Of a stretch of DNA of 48,996 bases, positions 41,675 through 48,996 are shown piece after piece. Under the pieces are notes generated by a model. That model did no database searches. It had not been told where the DNA came from and worked only from the letters and a program-made list of their open reading frames with translations. How positions within the stretch are numbered: position 1 is the first letter of the stretch; every line of letters begins with the position of its first letter. Position numbers and translations under genes: made by a program. The DNA is taken from the NCBI GenBank assembly GCA_947374485.1, contig CANCCF010000012.1, positions 1-48,996 of the forward strand, given 5' to 3'. This stretch comes from Comamonadaceae bacterium. GTDB lineage: Bacteria > Pseudomonadota > Gammaproteobacteria > Burkholderiales > Burkholderiaceae_C.

Positions 41675-42775
41675 ATGCAAACCCTTCTGGTAGCCAGCCG
41701 CAAAGGCCTGTTCGTCTACCGCGGCGAGGCCGACCGCTGGGTCCTCAGCGCCCACCATTTCGCCGGTGACCCGGTCACCCAGGTCATGACCGACCCGCGC
41801 AGCGGCCACTGGTACGCTGCGCTGCGCCTGGGCCACTTTGGCGCCAAGCTGCGCAAGAGCGTGGACCAGGGCCGCAACTGGGTCGACATCACCACACCGG
41901 CCTTCCCCACCAAGCCCGCCAGCGGCCCGCTGGCAGACGACCCCACGCCCTGGAATGTGGAACTCATCTGGAGCCTGACCCCGGGCGCTGCCAGCGAGCC
42001 CGGCGTGCTGTGGGCCGGCTGCATGCCCGCGGGCCTGTTCCGCTCGGCAGACGGCGGCCACAGCTGGACCCTGTGCCGCACGCTGTGGGAAGACCCGCGC
42101 CGCCTGCACTGGATGGGCGGCGGCAACGATTACCCCGGCATGCATTCGGTGCTGGTGGACCCGCGTGACCCGCTGCACATCAGCGTGGCCATCTCTTGCG
42201 GCGGCGTCTGGCAAAGTCACAATGCGGGCGCCACCTGGGCTCTCACGGCCGATGGCATGGTGGCCGACTACCTGCCCGCTGGCAGCGCGCAAGACCCCAA
42301 CACGCAAGACCCGCACCGCATGCGGCAGTGTGCGGCTCACCCCGATGTGCTGTGGGTGCAGCACCACTGCGGGCTGTACCGTTCCATCGACGGCGGCAAG
42401 CGCTGGACAGGCATTGCTCCCCCCGCACCCTCCGGCTTTGGTTTTGCCGTGGCCTGTGATCCGCAAGACCCACAACGTGCCTGGTTTGTACCCGCCCAGT
42501 CCGACAGCCACCGCTACCCTGTGGCAGGGCGCATGGTGGTCACGCGCACCGATGACGGTGGCCAGAGTTTCACGGTGCTCGACAAAGGCCTGCCCGCGCA
42601 CGATGCCTACCACCTGGTCTACCGCCACGGCCTCGATCTCGCCCCCGACCGCCAGACCCTGGCGATGGCCTCCACCACGGGTGGCTTGTGGATCAGCCCG
42701 GATGCGGGTGACCGTTGGCACTGCGTCTCGCGCGACTTGCCGCCTGTGGCTGCGTTGGGGTGGGTGTTGGCTTAG
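41675..42775 (+). CDS. BNR/sialidase-like beta-propeller protein
   Basis: The 366-residue protein contains repeated Asp-box-like motifs (S-x-D-x-G-x-T/S-W): SVDQGRNW, SADGGHSWT, SHNAGATW, SIDGGKRWT, TDDGGQSF and SPDAGDRW. They mark a beta-propeller of the sialidase or VPS10/BNR type. No signal peptide is visible, so it is probably cytoplasmic, unlike true secreted sialidases. ATG 41675 has AAGGAAG upstream; a start at 41630 would overlap the MoaD-like stop. Function is unknown; co-transcription with the sulfur-carrier-like gene suggests a shared pathway. Confidence 0.85.
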   Translation: MQTLLVASRKGLFVYRGEADRWVLSAHHFAGDPVTQVMTDPRSGHWYAALRLGHFGAKLRKSVDQGRNWVDITTPAFPTKPASGPLADDPTPWNVELIWSLTPGAASEPGVLWAGCMPAGLFRSADGGHSWTLCRTLWEDPRRLHWMGGGNDYPGMHSVLVDPRDPLHISVAISCGGVWQSHNAGATWALTADGMVADYLPAGSAQDPNTQDPHRMRQCAAHPDVLWVQHHCGLYRSIDGGKRWTGIAPPAPSGFGFAVACDPQDPQRAWFVPAQSDSHRYPVAGRMVVTRTDDGGQSFTVLDKGLPAHDAYHLVYRHGLDLAPDRQTLAMASTTGGLWISPDAGDRWHCVSRDLPPVAALGWVLA

Positions 42776-42799
42776 TTAGCCGGTGTTGTTTCGCTCGCT

Positions 42800-42875
42800 G
42801 CACGGCAAGGGGGTATGCCGGGCTCCTCATGCTGGAGTACCAGAAATCGTCGCCCGGCACACCCCCTTGCCGTGC
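42800..42875. repeat. Large inverted repeat 1 in the BNR/GntR convergent gap
   Basis: Arms 42800-42823 and 42852-42875 (24 nt) are complementary except for one position that still forms a G-U pair in RNA, with a 28-nt loop. The gap 42776-43063 (288 nt) holds this element and a second one and no gene I can support. A minor inverted pair GGTATT/AATACC lies at 42925-42952. It may act as a bidirectional terminator or be a REP-like repeat. Confidence 0.85.
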
Positions 42876-42955
42876 GGACCGCTGCATCCGTAACGTCTCA
42901 AGGCACGTGCGCCAAAGAGGTGTTGGTATTTCTGTGTCAGCGAAGGAATACCGCT

Positions 42956-43033
42956 GTGAGCGGGAGGGGCAAGGGCGGGCGCCGATTTGGGGTACTCCCG
43001 TATGAGGTGCCCGCCCTTGCCCCTCCCGCTCAC
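42956..43033. repeat. Large inverted repeat 2 in the BNR/GntR convergent gap
   Basis: Arms 42956-42980 and 43009-43033 are a perfect 25-bp inverted repeat (begins GTGAGCGGGAGG, ends CCTCCCGCTCAC) with a 28-nt loop, the same loop length as repeat 1. It lies 30 nt from the GntR stop. The stems are too long and GC-rich to be ordinary terminators and lack a T-tract. Confidence 0.88.
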
Positions 43034-43063
43034 CCACCCGCAGGCAGCAAAAAAGCGGCGTTT

Positions 43064-43756
43064 CTACTTCCCCTGTCGCGCCATAAACACCTGGTGCAAC
43101 GTGATCTTGCGTACCTCCGCCTGGCTGGTGGCGATGTGCGTGCGCAGGAGCAGCGTGGCCTGTTCGCCGCGTTGGCGCTGGATGGCCTTGAGGATTTTGC
43201 CGTGCTCGTCGTAGGTGGCGTCTATGCGGGCCTGCTGGGTGAAGTCGAGGCGGCGCAGGATGCGGATGCGGTCGGTCACATCGCGGTGCACACGCGCAAT
43301 CTCCTGGTTGCCGCTGGCCTCCACCAGCGCGCAGTGGAAGGCCTCGTCCCACTGGCTCACCTGCACCGCGTCGTTGCTGCGCTCCGTGGCGCTCACCAGC
43401 CAGGTGGCGGCCAGGCTGTCTATGAGTTCCTGCCCCTGCGGGCTGCGCGCCACGCTGGCATCACAGAGCCGGGCGACGGCTGCGGCTTCGAGCAGCAGGC
43501 GCAAATCGTAGAGCTGCTCGAACTTCTCGAAGTCAAAGGGCAGCACGCGCCAGCCGCTGCGAAACAGCACCTCCACATAGCCCTCTTGCTGCAGGCGGTA
43601 GAGCGCCTGGCGCACGGGCGTGCGTGAAACCTGCAGACCCAGGCTGAGTGTGTTTTCGGTGAAGCGGTCGCCCGGAATCAGGCGGAAGGCGGCGATGTCT
43701 TTTTTGACTTTTTCATACACATCGTCGGCCACGGAACGGCGGGGCAGGGGTTTCAT
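43064..43756 (-). CDS. GntR-family (FCD/FadR-type) transcriptional regulator
   Basis: The 230-residue protein has an N-terminal winged helix (DDVYEKVKKDIAAFRL, then VSRTPVRQALYRLQQEGYV) and a C-terminal FCD ligand domain with metal-ligand-like residues (LYDLRLLLE, DEAFHCAL, DEHGKIL). Members sense organic acids or amino-acid-like metabolites. It lies at the end of the amide-hydrolase/ABC transporter cluster in the same orientation, so it is likely its regulator. ATG 43756 is preferred; ATG 43780 is also possible. Confidence 0.9.
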   Translation of the reverse strand: MKPLPRRSVADDVYEKVKKDIAAFRLIPGDRFTENTLSLGLQVSRTPVRQALYRLQQEGYVEVLFRSGWRVLPFDFEKFEQLYDLRLLLEAAAVARLCDASVARSPQGQELIDSLAATWLVSATERSNDAVQVSQWDEAFHCALVEASGNQEIARVHRDVTDRIRILRRLDFTQQARIDATYDEHGKILKAIQRQRGEQATLLLRTHIATSQAEVRKITLHQVFMARQGK

Positions 43757-43793
43757 TGCGGCAGACTCTAACACCGCCATTTCCGGCCAAGGC

Positions 43794-44459
43794 TCAAGGC
43801 AGGGCGGACAGCAGCTGTGCGCTCTCGGCCGTCCAGCCGACGATGGCGCCCTGGGCATGGACCATGGCGATGGTGGCGGCCTTGAACTCCGGAAAATAGC
43901 TCTCGGTGCAATCGGTCAGCAGCAATCCGTCGTAGCCGCGGTCATTGGCCTCGCGCATGGAGGTCTGCACACAGACCTCGGTGGTCACGCCCATGAAGAG
44001 CAGGTGGCTGATGCCCAGCTCCTGCAGCGTTTCGTGCAGTCCGGTGGCGTAGAACATGCCCTTGCCGGGCTTGTTGACGACGATCTCGCCTTCAATGGGT
44101 GCCAGCGCCGCAATGATCTGGTTGCCCGGTTCACCCGCCACCAGGATGCGGCCCATGGGGCCCTCATCACCAATGCGCAGGCTCGGGTTGCCGCGCTCGC
44201 GTTTGGCCGGTGGGCAGTCGGAGAGGTCGGCCCGGTGCGCCTCGCGCGTGTGCACCACCAGGCCACCCGCTTTGCGCCACGCCGCCAGCACGCGCTGGCA
44301 GGCGGGCACGATGGCGGTGAGCAGCGAGACATCGTTGCCCAGCGTCTCGCCAAAGCCGCCGGGCTCCACAAAGTCGCGCTGCATGTCGATGATGACCAGC
44401 GCTGTGCTTTGCACTGCAAAAGGGTAGGCAAACGGCGTTGCGGCAATCGTCAAAGACAT
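43794..44459 (-). CDS. Isochorismatase-family cysteine hydrolase
   Basis: The 221-residue protein has the Asp-Lys-Cys triad: D in IIDMQRDF, K in VNKPGKGMF, C in GVTTEVCVQTSMREAND. It aligns along its length with the biuret-hydrolase-like protein at 46083-46772, so the two are paralogues flanking the ABC ATPase gene. It probably hydrolyses a small amide or ureide. The start ATG at 44459 lies 10 nt after the ATPase stop. Confidence 0.9.
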   Translation of the reverse strand: MSLTIAATPFAYPFAVQSTALVIIDMQRDFVEPGGFGETLGNDVSLLTAIVPACQRVLAAWRKAGGLVVHTREAHRADLSDCPPAKRERGNPSLRIGDEGPMGRILVAGEPGNQIIAALAPIEGEIVVNKPGKGMFYATGLHETLQELGISHLLFMGVTTEVCVQTSMREANDRGYDGLLLTDCTESYFPEFKAATIAMVHAQGAIVGWTAESAQLLSALP

Positions 44460-44469
44460 GGTGGGTTCC

Positions 44470-46086
44470 TCAGTGGTGGCCGCCACCCATGTGGGCGCCG
44501 AGTTGGGTGCGGTCGGCCTGCGCCGCGGTGGTCTCGAACACCACGCGGCCTTCGCTCATCACCACGATGCGGTCGGAGAGCTCCAGCAGCTCGTCCAGGT
44601 CTTCGCTGATGAGCAGCACACCGGCGCCGCGCGTGCGCACCTGCACGATGCGCGCGTGGATGTCGCGCACGGCGGCAAAGTCCAGGCCAAACACCGGGTT
44701 GGCTGCAATAAGCACTTTGATCTCACCGGCCAGTTCGCGCGCCAGCACGGCGCGCTGCACATTGCCGCCCGAGAGGCTGCGGATGGGGGCGTTCTCACCC
44801 TGCGTCTTGATGCCGTATTCGGCAATCCAGGCGCGCGCGCGGCTGCGCCACTGGCCAAACTGCAGCAGGCCGCCCAGCACCCGACTACGGCTCAAAGGCG
44901 GCTGGTCAAAGTCGCGCAGGGCCATGTTCTCGGCCACCGACAAATCGCCCACGCAGGCATTGCGCAGCGGCTCCTCGGGCAGGCTGCGCACCATGAAACG
45001 GCGGTTCTCTTCGCGCGTGGCCGCATAGGGCTGGCCGCCCACCTGCACCGTGCCGCTGGCGCGCGGGCGCTGGCCCACCAGCGCTTCCACCAGCTCGCGC
45101 TGGCCGTTGCCGGACACGCCCGCCACACCCAGGATTTCACCCGGCTGCACCTGCAGGTTGATGCCGTGCAAGGCCATGGTGCCGCGGTCGCCCATGGCGC
45201 ACAGCGCTTGCACCGACAGGGCTGGCACACTTGCAGCAGCACCGCTTGCGCTGGCCGCCTGGGGCGCTACGGGGGTGGCCGTGGCGTCTGCTGGCGTGGC
45301 TTGGCTCGCCTGTGCTGCAGGCTCTGCCGCGCTCTCGCCCATCATGGCGCTGGCCAGCAGGGCCGGGCTGGATTCGGCCACCTGCGCGTGGTGCACGGCG
45401 CGGCCCTTGCGCAGCACGGTCACGGCGTCGGCATAGGCCATGACCTCGCGGAACTTGTGCGTGATGATGATGACGGAGCAGGCACCGCTCTGCGCAAAGG
45501 CGCGCACATGGCCCAGCACCTCGTCGGCCTCCTGCGGCGTCAGCACCGAGGTGGGTTCGTCCAGTATCAACAGGCGCGGGCGCAGGTAGAGCTGCTTGAG
45601 CAGTTCGAGTTTTTGCTTCTCGCCGGCTGCCAGCTCCGAGGGTTTGGCGTCCAGGTCGAGGCGGAAAGGGGTGGTGGCCAGAAAAGCCTGCAGCTCGGCG
45701 CGTTTCGTTTTCCAGTCAATCAGCGCAGGCACGTGGTCACCGGCGAGCAGCAGGTTCTCGGCCACGCTCATGCCCGGTGCCAGCGTGAAGTGCTGGTAGA
45801 CCATGCCAATGCCCAGCGCGCGCGCCACCACCGGGTTGGCAATGTCCTGCTCGCGCCCGTCGATCAGGATGGCGCCTTCTTCGGCGCGCTGGAACCCGGC
45901 CACGCACTTCACCAGCGTGCTCTTGCCCGCGCCGTTCTCGCCCAGGAGCGCATGCACGCTGCCGGGTTCCACGCGCAGGGTCACGCTGTCCATGGCGGTG
46001 AAGCTGCCAAAGCGTTTGGTGAGCTGGTAGGTCTCGAGCGTGAGCGCGCCGGTGTGTGGTTTGGGTGGGGGAATGAGATCGCTCAT
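44470..46086 (-). CDS. BMP-family (nucleobase/nucleoside-type) ABC transporter ATPase, double domain
   Basis: The 538-residue protein has two ABC domains. The first has Walker A GENGAGKST, the signature region ELAAGEKQKLELL and Walker B LLILDEPTS. The second has the degenerate Walker A GVSGNGQREL, the signature SLSGGNVQRA and Walker B LIAANPVFGLD without the usual Glu. This asymmetry is typical of ATPases working with BMP-type binding proteins and two permeases. An Ala-rich linker of about 45 residues joins the domains. ATG 46086 overlaps the preceding hydrolase stop (ATGA). Confidence 0.92.
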   Translation of the reverse strand: MSDLIPPPKPHTGALTLETYQLTKRFGSFTAMDSVTLRVEPGSVHALLGENGAGKSTLVKCVAGFQRAEEGAILIDGREQDIANPVVARALGIGMVYQHFTLAPGMSVAENLLLAGDHVPALIDWKTKRAELQAFLATTPFRLDLDAKPSELAAGEKQKLELLKQLYLRPRLLILDEPTSVLTPQEADEVLGHVRAFAQSGACSVIIITHKFREVMAYADAVTVLRKGRAVHHAQVAESSPALLASAMMGESAAEPAAQASQATPADATATPVAPQAASASGAAASVPALSVQALCAMGDRGTMALHGINLQVQPGEILGVAGVSGNGQRELVEALVGQRPRASGTVQVGGQPYAATREENRRFMVRSLPEEPLRNACVGDLSVAENMALRDFDQPPLSRSRVLGGLLQFGQWRSRARAWIAEYGIKTQGENAPIRSLSGGNVQRAVLARELAGEIKVLIAANPVFGLDFAAVRDIHARIVQVRTRGAGVLLISEDLDELLELSDRIVVMSEGRVVFETTAAQADRTQLGAHMGGGHH

Positions 46087-46772
46087 GCCAAGGCCTGCAA
46101 CAGTTCGCCAGACGTGGCATGCGCGCCAAACACACCGCCCTGCATGGTGACCATCTTCAGAGCGGCCAGGTGGTTGCCCACATCCGTGGCGGCGGTGCAG
46201 TCGGACAGCAGCAGGCATTCAAAGCCGCGGTCGTTGGCGTCGCGCATCGTGGTGTGCACGCAGACATCGGTGGTGATGCCGGCCAGGATGAGGTTGGCAA
46301 TGCCGCGCGAGTGCAGCACCATCTCGAGGTCGGTGGCGTAGAACGAACCCTTGCCGGGTTTGTCGATGATGACCTCGCCGGGCAGGGGTGCCAACTCAGG
46401 AATGATCTCCCAGCCCGGCTCGCCGCGCACCAGGATGCGCCCGCAGGGGCCCGCGTCGCCAATGCCCACGCCCTCCGTGCCGATCTGGCGTGAGCGCCAG
46501 CGCTTGTTGGCAGGCAGGTCGGACAAATCCGGACGGTGCCCTTCGCGCGTGTGCATCACCATGAAGCCCAGCGCACGCATGCGCGCCATCAGCGTTTGCA
46601 GAGGCGCAATGGGCGCACGCGTGAGCCTGATGTCATAGCCCATCTTGTCCACATAGCCGCCGGGGCCGCAGAAGTCGGTCTGCATGTCGATGACCAACAG
46701 CGCGGTGTTGTCCGGCCGCAAGTCGCCATTGAAAGGCCAGGCGTAAGGGTTGGCAGCAAGGGTTGTGGGCAT
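46083..46772 (-). CDS. biuH: Biuret hydrolase-like cysteine hydrolase
   Basis: Triad residues of the 229-residue protein are D29 (DMQTDF), K138 (IDKPGKGSF) and C171 (ITTDVCVHTTMRDAND). RPDNTALLVIDMQTDF, GGYVDKMGYD, DLPANKRWRS and GDAGPCGRIL closely match my memory of Rhizobium leguminosarum biuret amidohydrolase, which converts biuret to allophanate and ammonia. Related ureidoacrylate or N-carbamoyl hydrolases cannot be excluded. The start immediately follows the amiF stop (TAGATG), and the stop overlaps the ATPase start. Confidence 0.85.
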   Translation of the reverse strand: MPTTLAANPYAWPFNGDLRPDNTALLVIDMQTDFCGPGGYVDKMGYDIRLTRAPIAPLQTLMARMRALGFMVMHTREGHRPDLSDLPANKRWRSRQIGTEGVGIGDAGPCGRILVRGEPGWEIIPELAPLPGEVIIDKPGKGSFYATDLEMVLHSRGIANLILAGITTDVCVHTTMRDANDRGFECLLLSDCTAATDVGNHLAALKMVTMQGGVFGAHATSGELLQALA

Positions 46773-47816
46773 CTACGCCACCTTTTGCTTGGGTAGTGAG
46801 GCAGCGTCGGGCACCAGCGGGTGCGCCTCGGGCCCGATGTAGCTGCGCGTGGGCGGCGCAAAGCCGCAGGGCGTGCCGTCGGTCACCTCGACCTGCCAGG
46901 GCAACCGGTAGCGGCCAGCGGCCATGTCGTGCATGTAGGTGTAGGGGCAATCCTGCGCGCCGCCTTTCACCGCCACATAGCCGCGGTGGTAGAGCTGGTA
47001 GAGGTTGTTTTCCACACCCCAGCCGCTGCGTGCTTCGCGCACCAGGTCGGGCCGCAGCTCGGCCGTGATGATTTCATCCACCCGGCTGCCGCCCTGCACC
47101 AGCACGGTACCGTCAAAGTTGCAGAACATGCCTTCGCCCATGGAGTCAAAACTGCCGTCGCTGCCGCACATGCAGACGTTGGCGGTGTAGGCCAGGTTCT
47201 GGAAGGCATTGGCCTGGTTGGTGATCTGCCAGGCGTGGCGTATGGGCGCGGTGTAGCCCGCAGTGCGGATGATGATCTCGGCGCCCTTGTACGCCGCTTC
47301 GCGTGCCATTTCAGGGAACATGCCGTCGTGGCAAATGATGAGCGACAGCGTGCTGCCATTGGGCCCCTTGCACACCGGCACGCCCAGGTTGCCCGGCTCC
47401 CAGGGCTCCACCGGCACCCAGGGGTGCAGCTTGCGGTAGTAGAGGGCGATGCGGCCCTGGTCGTCAATGATGAGGCCGCTGTTGTAGGGGTTGCCCACGG
47501 GGTTGTATTCCATGATGGAAAAGCAGCCCCAGATGCGGTGGGCCACACAGGCCGCCTGGAAGGCCGCGACCTCCGGCCCGTCCAGCCTGCACATGATGTC
47601 AGGGTGGGTGTCCATGGACAGGCCATGCAGCGCGTATTCCGGAAACACCACCAGGTCCATGCTGCCCTGGTTGCGCCGGGCCTTGGCCACCATGTCGCAA
47701 ATGCGCAGGGTTTGTGCTTGCAAGTCTTGCGGTGTTTTCACCACGGGCAACTGCAGCTGCACCAGGCCCATCACCACACCATGTTTTGATTTGTTCAATC
47801 CACCCAAGCCGCTCAT
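46773..47816 (-). CDS. amiF: Formamidase AmiF (nitrilase superfamily)
   Basis: AmiF hydrolyses formamide to formate and ammonia. The 347-residue protein has the Glu-Lys-Cys triad: E60 in VVFPEYALHG, K129 in YYRKLHPW and C162 in LIICHDGMFPE. N-terminal NGLGGLNKS-like residues (SGLGGLNKS), MDTHPDIMCRLDGPE and the C-terminal DCPYTYMHD are diagnostic of formamidase rather than the related acetamidase AmiE. ATG 47816 is clear. It follows the permease gene by 45 nt. Confidence 0.94.
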   Translation of the reverse strand: MSGLGGLNKSKHGVVMGLVQLQLPVVKTPQDLQAQTLRICDMVAKARRNQGSMDLVVFPEYALHGLSMDTHPDIMCRLDGPEVAAFQAACVAHRIWGCFSIMEYNPVGNPYNSGLIIDDQGRIALYYRKLHPWVPVEPWEPGNLGVPVCKGPNGSTLSLIICHDGMFPEMAREAAYKGAEIIIRTAGYTAPIRHAWQITNQANAFQNLAYTANVCMCGSDGSFDSMGEGMFCNFDGTVLVQGGSRVDEIITAELRPDLVREARSGWGVENNLYQLYHRGYVAVKGGAQDCPYTYMHDMAAGRYRLPWQVEVTDGTPCGFAPPTRSYIGPEAHPLVPDAASLPKQKVA

Positions 47817-47861
47817 ATGTGTTGCTCCATCAAGAATGCCGCCTTTCAGGTCGCTACCGCT

Positions 47862-48782
47862 TTAGCGGGTAGCAGACAACTCGCCCGGGCTGCCCACGGC
47901 CACGCTGCCGGGCTTGCAGGTCAGCACCAGAATCAAGAGCGTGAGCACATAGGGCACGGTGTTGAAGAGGTGGTAGCCCCAGCTGATGCCTACCGACTGC
48001 AGGGCCGGGCCAATGGCACCGGCGCCGCCAAACAGGGCGGCCGCACCGATGCAGCGCAAGGGGCTCCAGCGCGCAAAAATCACCAGCGCCACTGCGATCA
48101 GGCCCTGCCCGCTGGAGATGCCCTCGTTCCAGCTGCCGGGGTAGTACAGCGTGAGCGAGGCACCGCCCAGGCCCGCCACCATGCCGCCCAGCGTGGTGGC
48201 CATCAGGCGGATGCCGTTCACCGAATAGCCCAGCGCGCGCGCGGCGTGCGACGAGTCGCCGGTGAGCCGCACCAAGAGGCCCCAGCGCGTGCGGGCAAAG
48301 GCCCACCACAGTAGCGCGGCAATGGCCAGGCCCACGGGCAGCAGGGCGTTGATTTGCAGGGCCGCGCGCACGGCGGCGTTGTCGCTCCAGTTGCCCAGCT
48401 CAATGGCCGGAATCTGAGGCGCCTGCGGCTGCATCAGCGGCTTGCCGAGGTAAAAGGCCAGGCCCGTGCCCAGCAGCATCAGCGCGATGCCGGTGGCCAC
48501 GTCATTCACGCGCGGCAGCGAGCACAGCAGGCCGTGCAGCGCGGCCAGCAGGCCCCCGGCCAGCGCACCGGCCAGCACGCCCAGCCAGACGTTGCCCGTG
48601 AGATACGCGCCACCAAACGCGGCCATTGCCGCCAGCACCAGCACGCCTTCCAGGCCGAGGTTGATGCGGCCGGACTTTTCGGTCAGGCACTCGCCCAGGC
48701 TCACAAACAAAAAGGGCACGCCCACGCGCAGGGCGCCGCCGCCAATGCCCGCCAGTAGGGACAACCACATATCAGCGGTCAT
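47862..48782 (-). CDS. BMP-family ABC transporter permease
   Basis: The 306-residue membrane protein has about nine hydrophobic helices and the family loop FVSLGECLTEKSGRINLGLEGV, with GDSSHAARALGYSVNGIRL as the ATPase-coupling segment. It belongs to the branched-chain/nucleoside permease class (YufQ/NupC-like). ATG 48782 has a strong GGAGGT ribosome binding site 7 nt upstream; an upstream frame extension overlaps the preceding permease and was rejected. It partners with the truncated permease upstream and the ATPase at 44470. Confidence 0.92.
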   Translation of the reverse strand: MTADMWLSLLAGIGGGALRVGVPFLFVSLGECLTEKSGRINLGLEGVLVLAAMAAFGGAYLTGNVWLGVLAGALAGGLLAALHGLLCSLPRVNDVATGIALMLLGTGLAFYLGKPLMQPQAPQIPAIELGNWSDNAAVRAALQINALLPVGLAIAALLWWAFARTRWGLLVRLTGDSSHAARALGYSVNGIRLMATTLGGMVAGLGGASLTLYYPGSWNEGISSGQGLIAVALVIFARWSPLRCIGAAALFGGAGAIGPALQSVGISWGYHLFNTVPYVLTLLILVLTCKPGSVAVGSPGELSATR

Positions 48783-48847
48783 GGGAACACCTCCGTGCTG
48801 CGCACTATGGTGCGAGCTTGCTTGGGGCGGCCCGGCGCTGCGCTCAT
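48779..48847 (-). CDS. Possible 22-codon coupling ORF between the two permease genes
   Basis: From ATG 48847 to TGA 48779 a 22-codon frame exactly bridges the two permease genes: its ATG overlaps the upstream permease stop (ATGA) and its TGA overlaps the downstream permease ATG (ATGA). It contains the downstream ribosome binding site. The peptide (basic, MSAAPGRPKQAR...) resembles nothing I know. It may be chance or a translational-coupling device. Confidence 0.3.
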   Translation of the reverse strand: MSAAPGRPKQARTIVRSTEVFP

Positions 48848-48996
48848 AGCCGTATCTCCTTGCCTGCTGGCACATCGGCAGGCCTGCGCCAGCGCAGCAG
48901 GGGGGTGAGCACCAACTGTTTCCAGTCCAGTTCGCGCAGGGCCTCACTGGCCAAAATCAACACAAAGGCGATGCCCTGCAGCACCTGCACCGAGGC
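48844..48996 (-). CDS. BMP-family ABC transporter permease, second subunit (N-terminus outside window)
   Basis: Only the C-terminal 50 codons are in the window. They begin in a hydrophobic helix (ASVQVLQGIAFVLILASEAL) and end with a basic cytoplasmic tail (LLRWRRPADVPAGKEIRL). This is the typical end of the first permease of BMP-type transporters, and it lies directly upstream of the second permease. The binding protein gene is probably further upstream. Confidence 0.8.
   Translation of the reverse strand, partial: ASVQVLQGIAFVLILASEALRELDWKQLVLTPLLRWRRPADVPAGKEIRL

Noticed and set aside
42776..43063. Short open frames inside the repeat-rich gap
   Set aside because: They exist only because both strands of the inverted repeats are stop-poor; no start signal or family match.

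Overview
The window is high-GC chromosomal DNA of a beta-proteobacterium, most likely a Comamonadaceae (Burkholderiales) member. The evidence is the gene-order blocks (ftsY divergent from an M16 peptidase pair, rsmD-coaD-ferredoxin, lolB-ispE-tRNA-Gln-prs-rplY-pth, mutM/mutY, rapZ-recN-nadK divergent from hrcA) and the protein sequences. This placement is recognition from memory; no search was run. I see no insertion sequence, prophage, integrase or CRISPR array.

Layout. 1-5.8 kb (minus): an ynjBCD-type ABC importer operon with three extra genes between the transporter genes (esterase, YegD-type Hsp70, small Rieske protein), mostly joined by 4-nt ATGA overlaps. 5.8-9.8 kb: ftsY and, divergently, two M16 peptidase genes, of which only the first keeps the zinc site. 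9.8-16.5 kb (minus): an archaic (Csu/sigma-type) chaperone-usher pilus operon lying between the M16 pair and rsmD. It runs pilin, pilin, chaperone, usher, third pilin, then an unusual protein with four 24-residue MshEN-like (candidate c-di-GMP-binding) motifs, a signal-like membrane segment and a pilin-like beta domain. A LuxR-type regulator whose phospho-acceptor Asp is Glu follows. Perfect TTGC-N6-GCAA palindromes lie in the operon promoter region.

16.5-34.2 kb is core housekeeping: rsmD, coaD, an amidase, ferredoxin, pth, rplY, prs, tRNA-Gln, ispE, lolB, a TPR protein, mutM, a dynamin-like GTPase, mutY, rapZ, recN, nadK and hrcA. 34.2-42.8 kb is mixed: an internally duplicated unknown protein, a CAT-anticodon tRNA, a methyltransferase, an HD-GYP protein convergent with a diguanylate cyclase, an MFS transporter, a DmeF-type metal exporter, tRNA-Arg(ACG), a patatin, and a MoaD/ThiS-like protein paired with a BNR-repeat protein. 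A 288-bp intergenic stretch with two large inverted repeats follows.

43.1 kb to the end (minus) is an amide-nitrogen scavenging cluster: a GntR/FCD regulator, two paralogous cysteine hydrolases (one biuret-hydrolase-like) around a BMP-family ABC ATPase, formamidase amiF, and two permeases, the last cut by the window edge.

Best candidate for an undescribed system: the pilus operon with its MshEN-membrane-pilin fusion and pseudo-receiver regulator. With the c-di-GMP enzymes about 20 kb away, it suggests second-messenger control acting directly on a chaperone-usher pilus. Second: the ynjBCD operon with interposed Rieske, Hsp70 and esterase genes.
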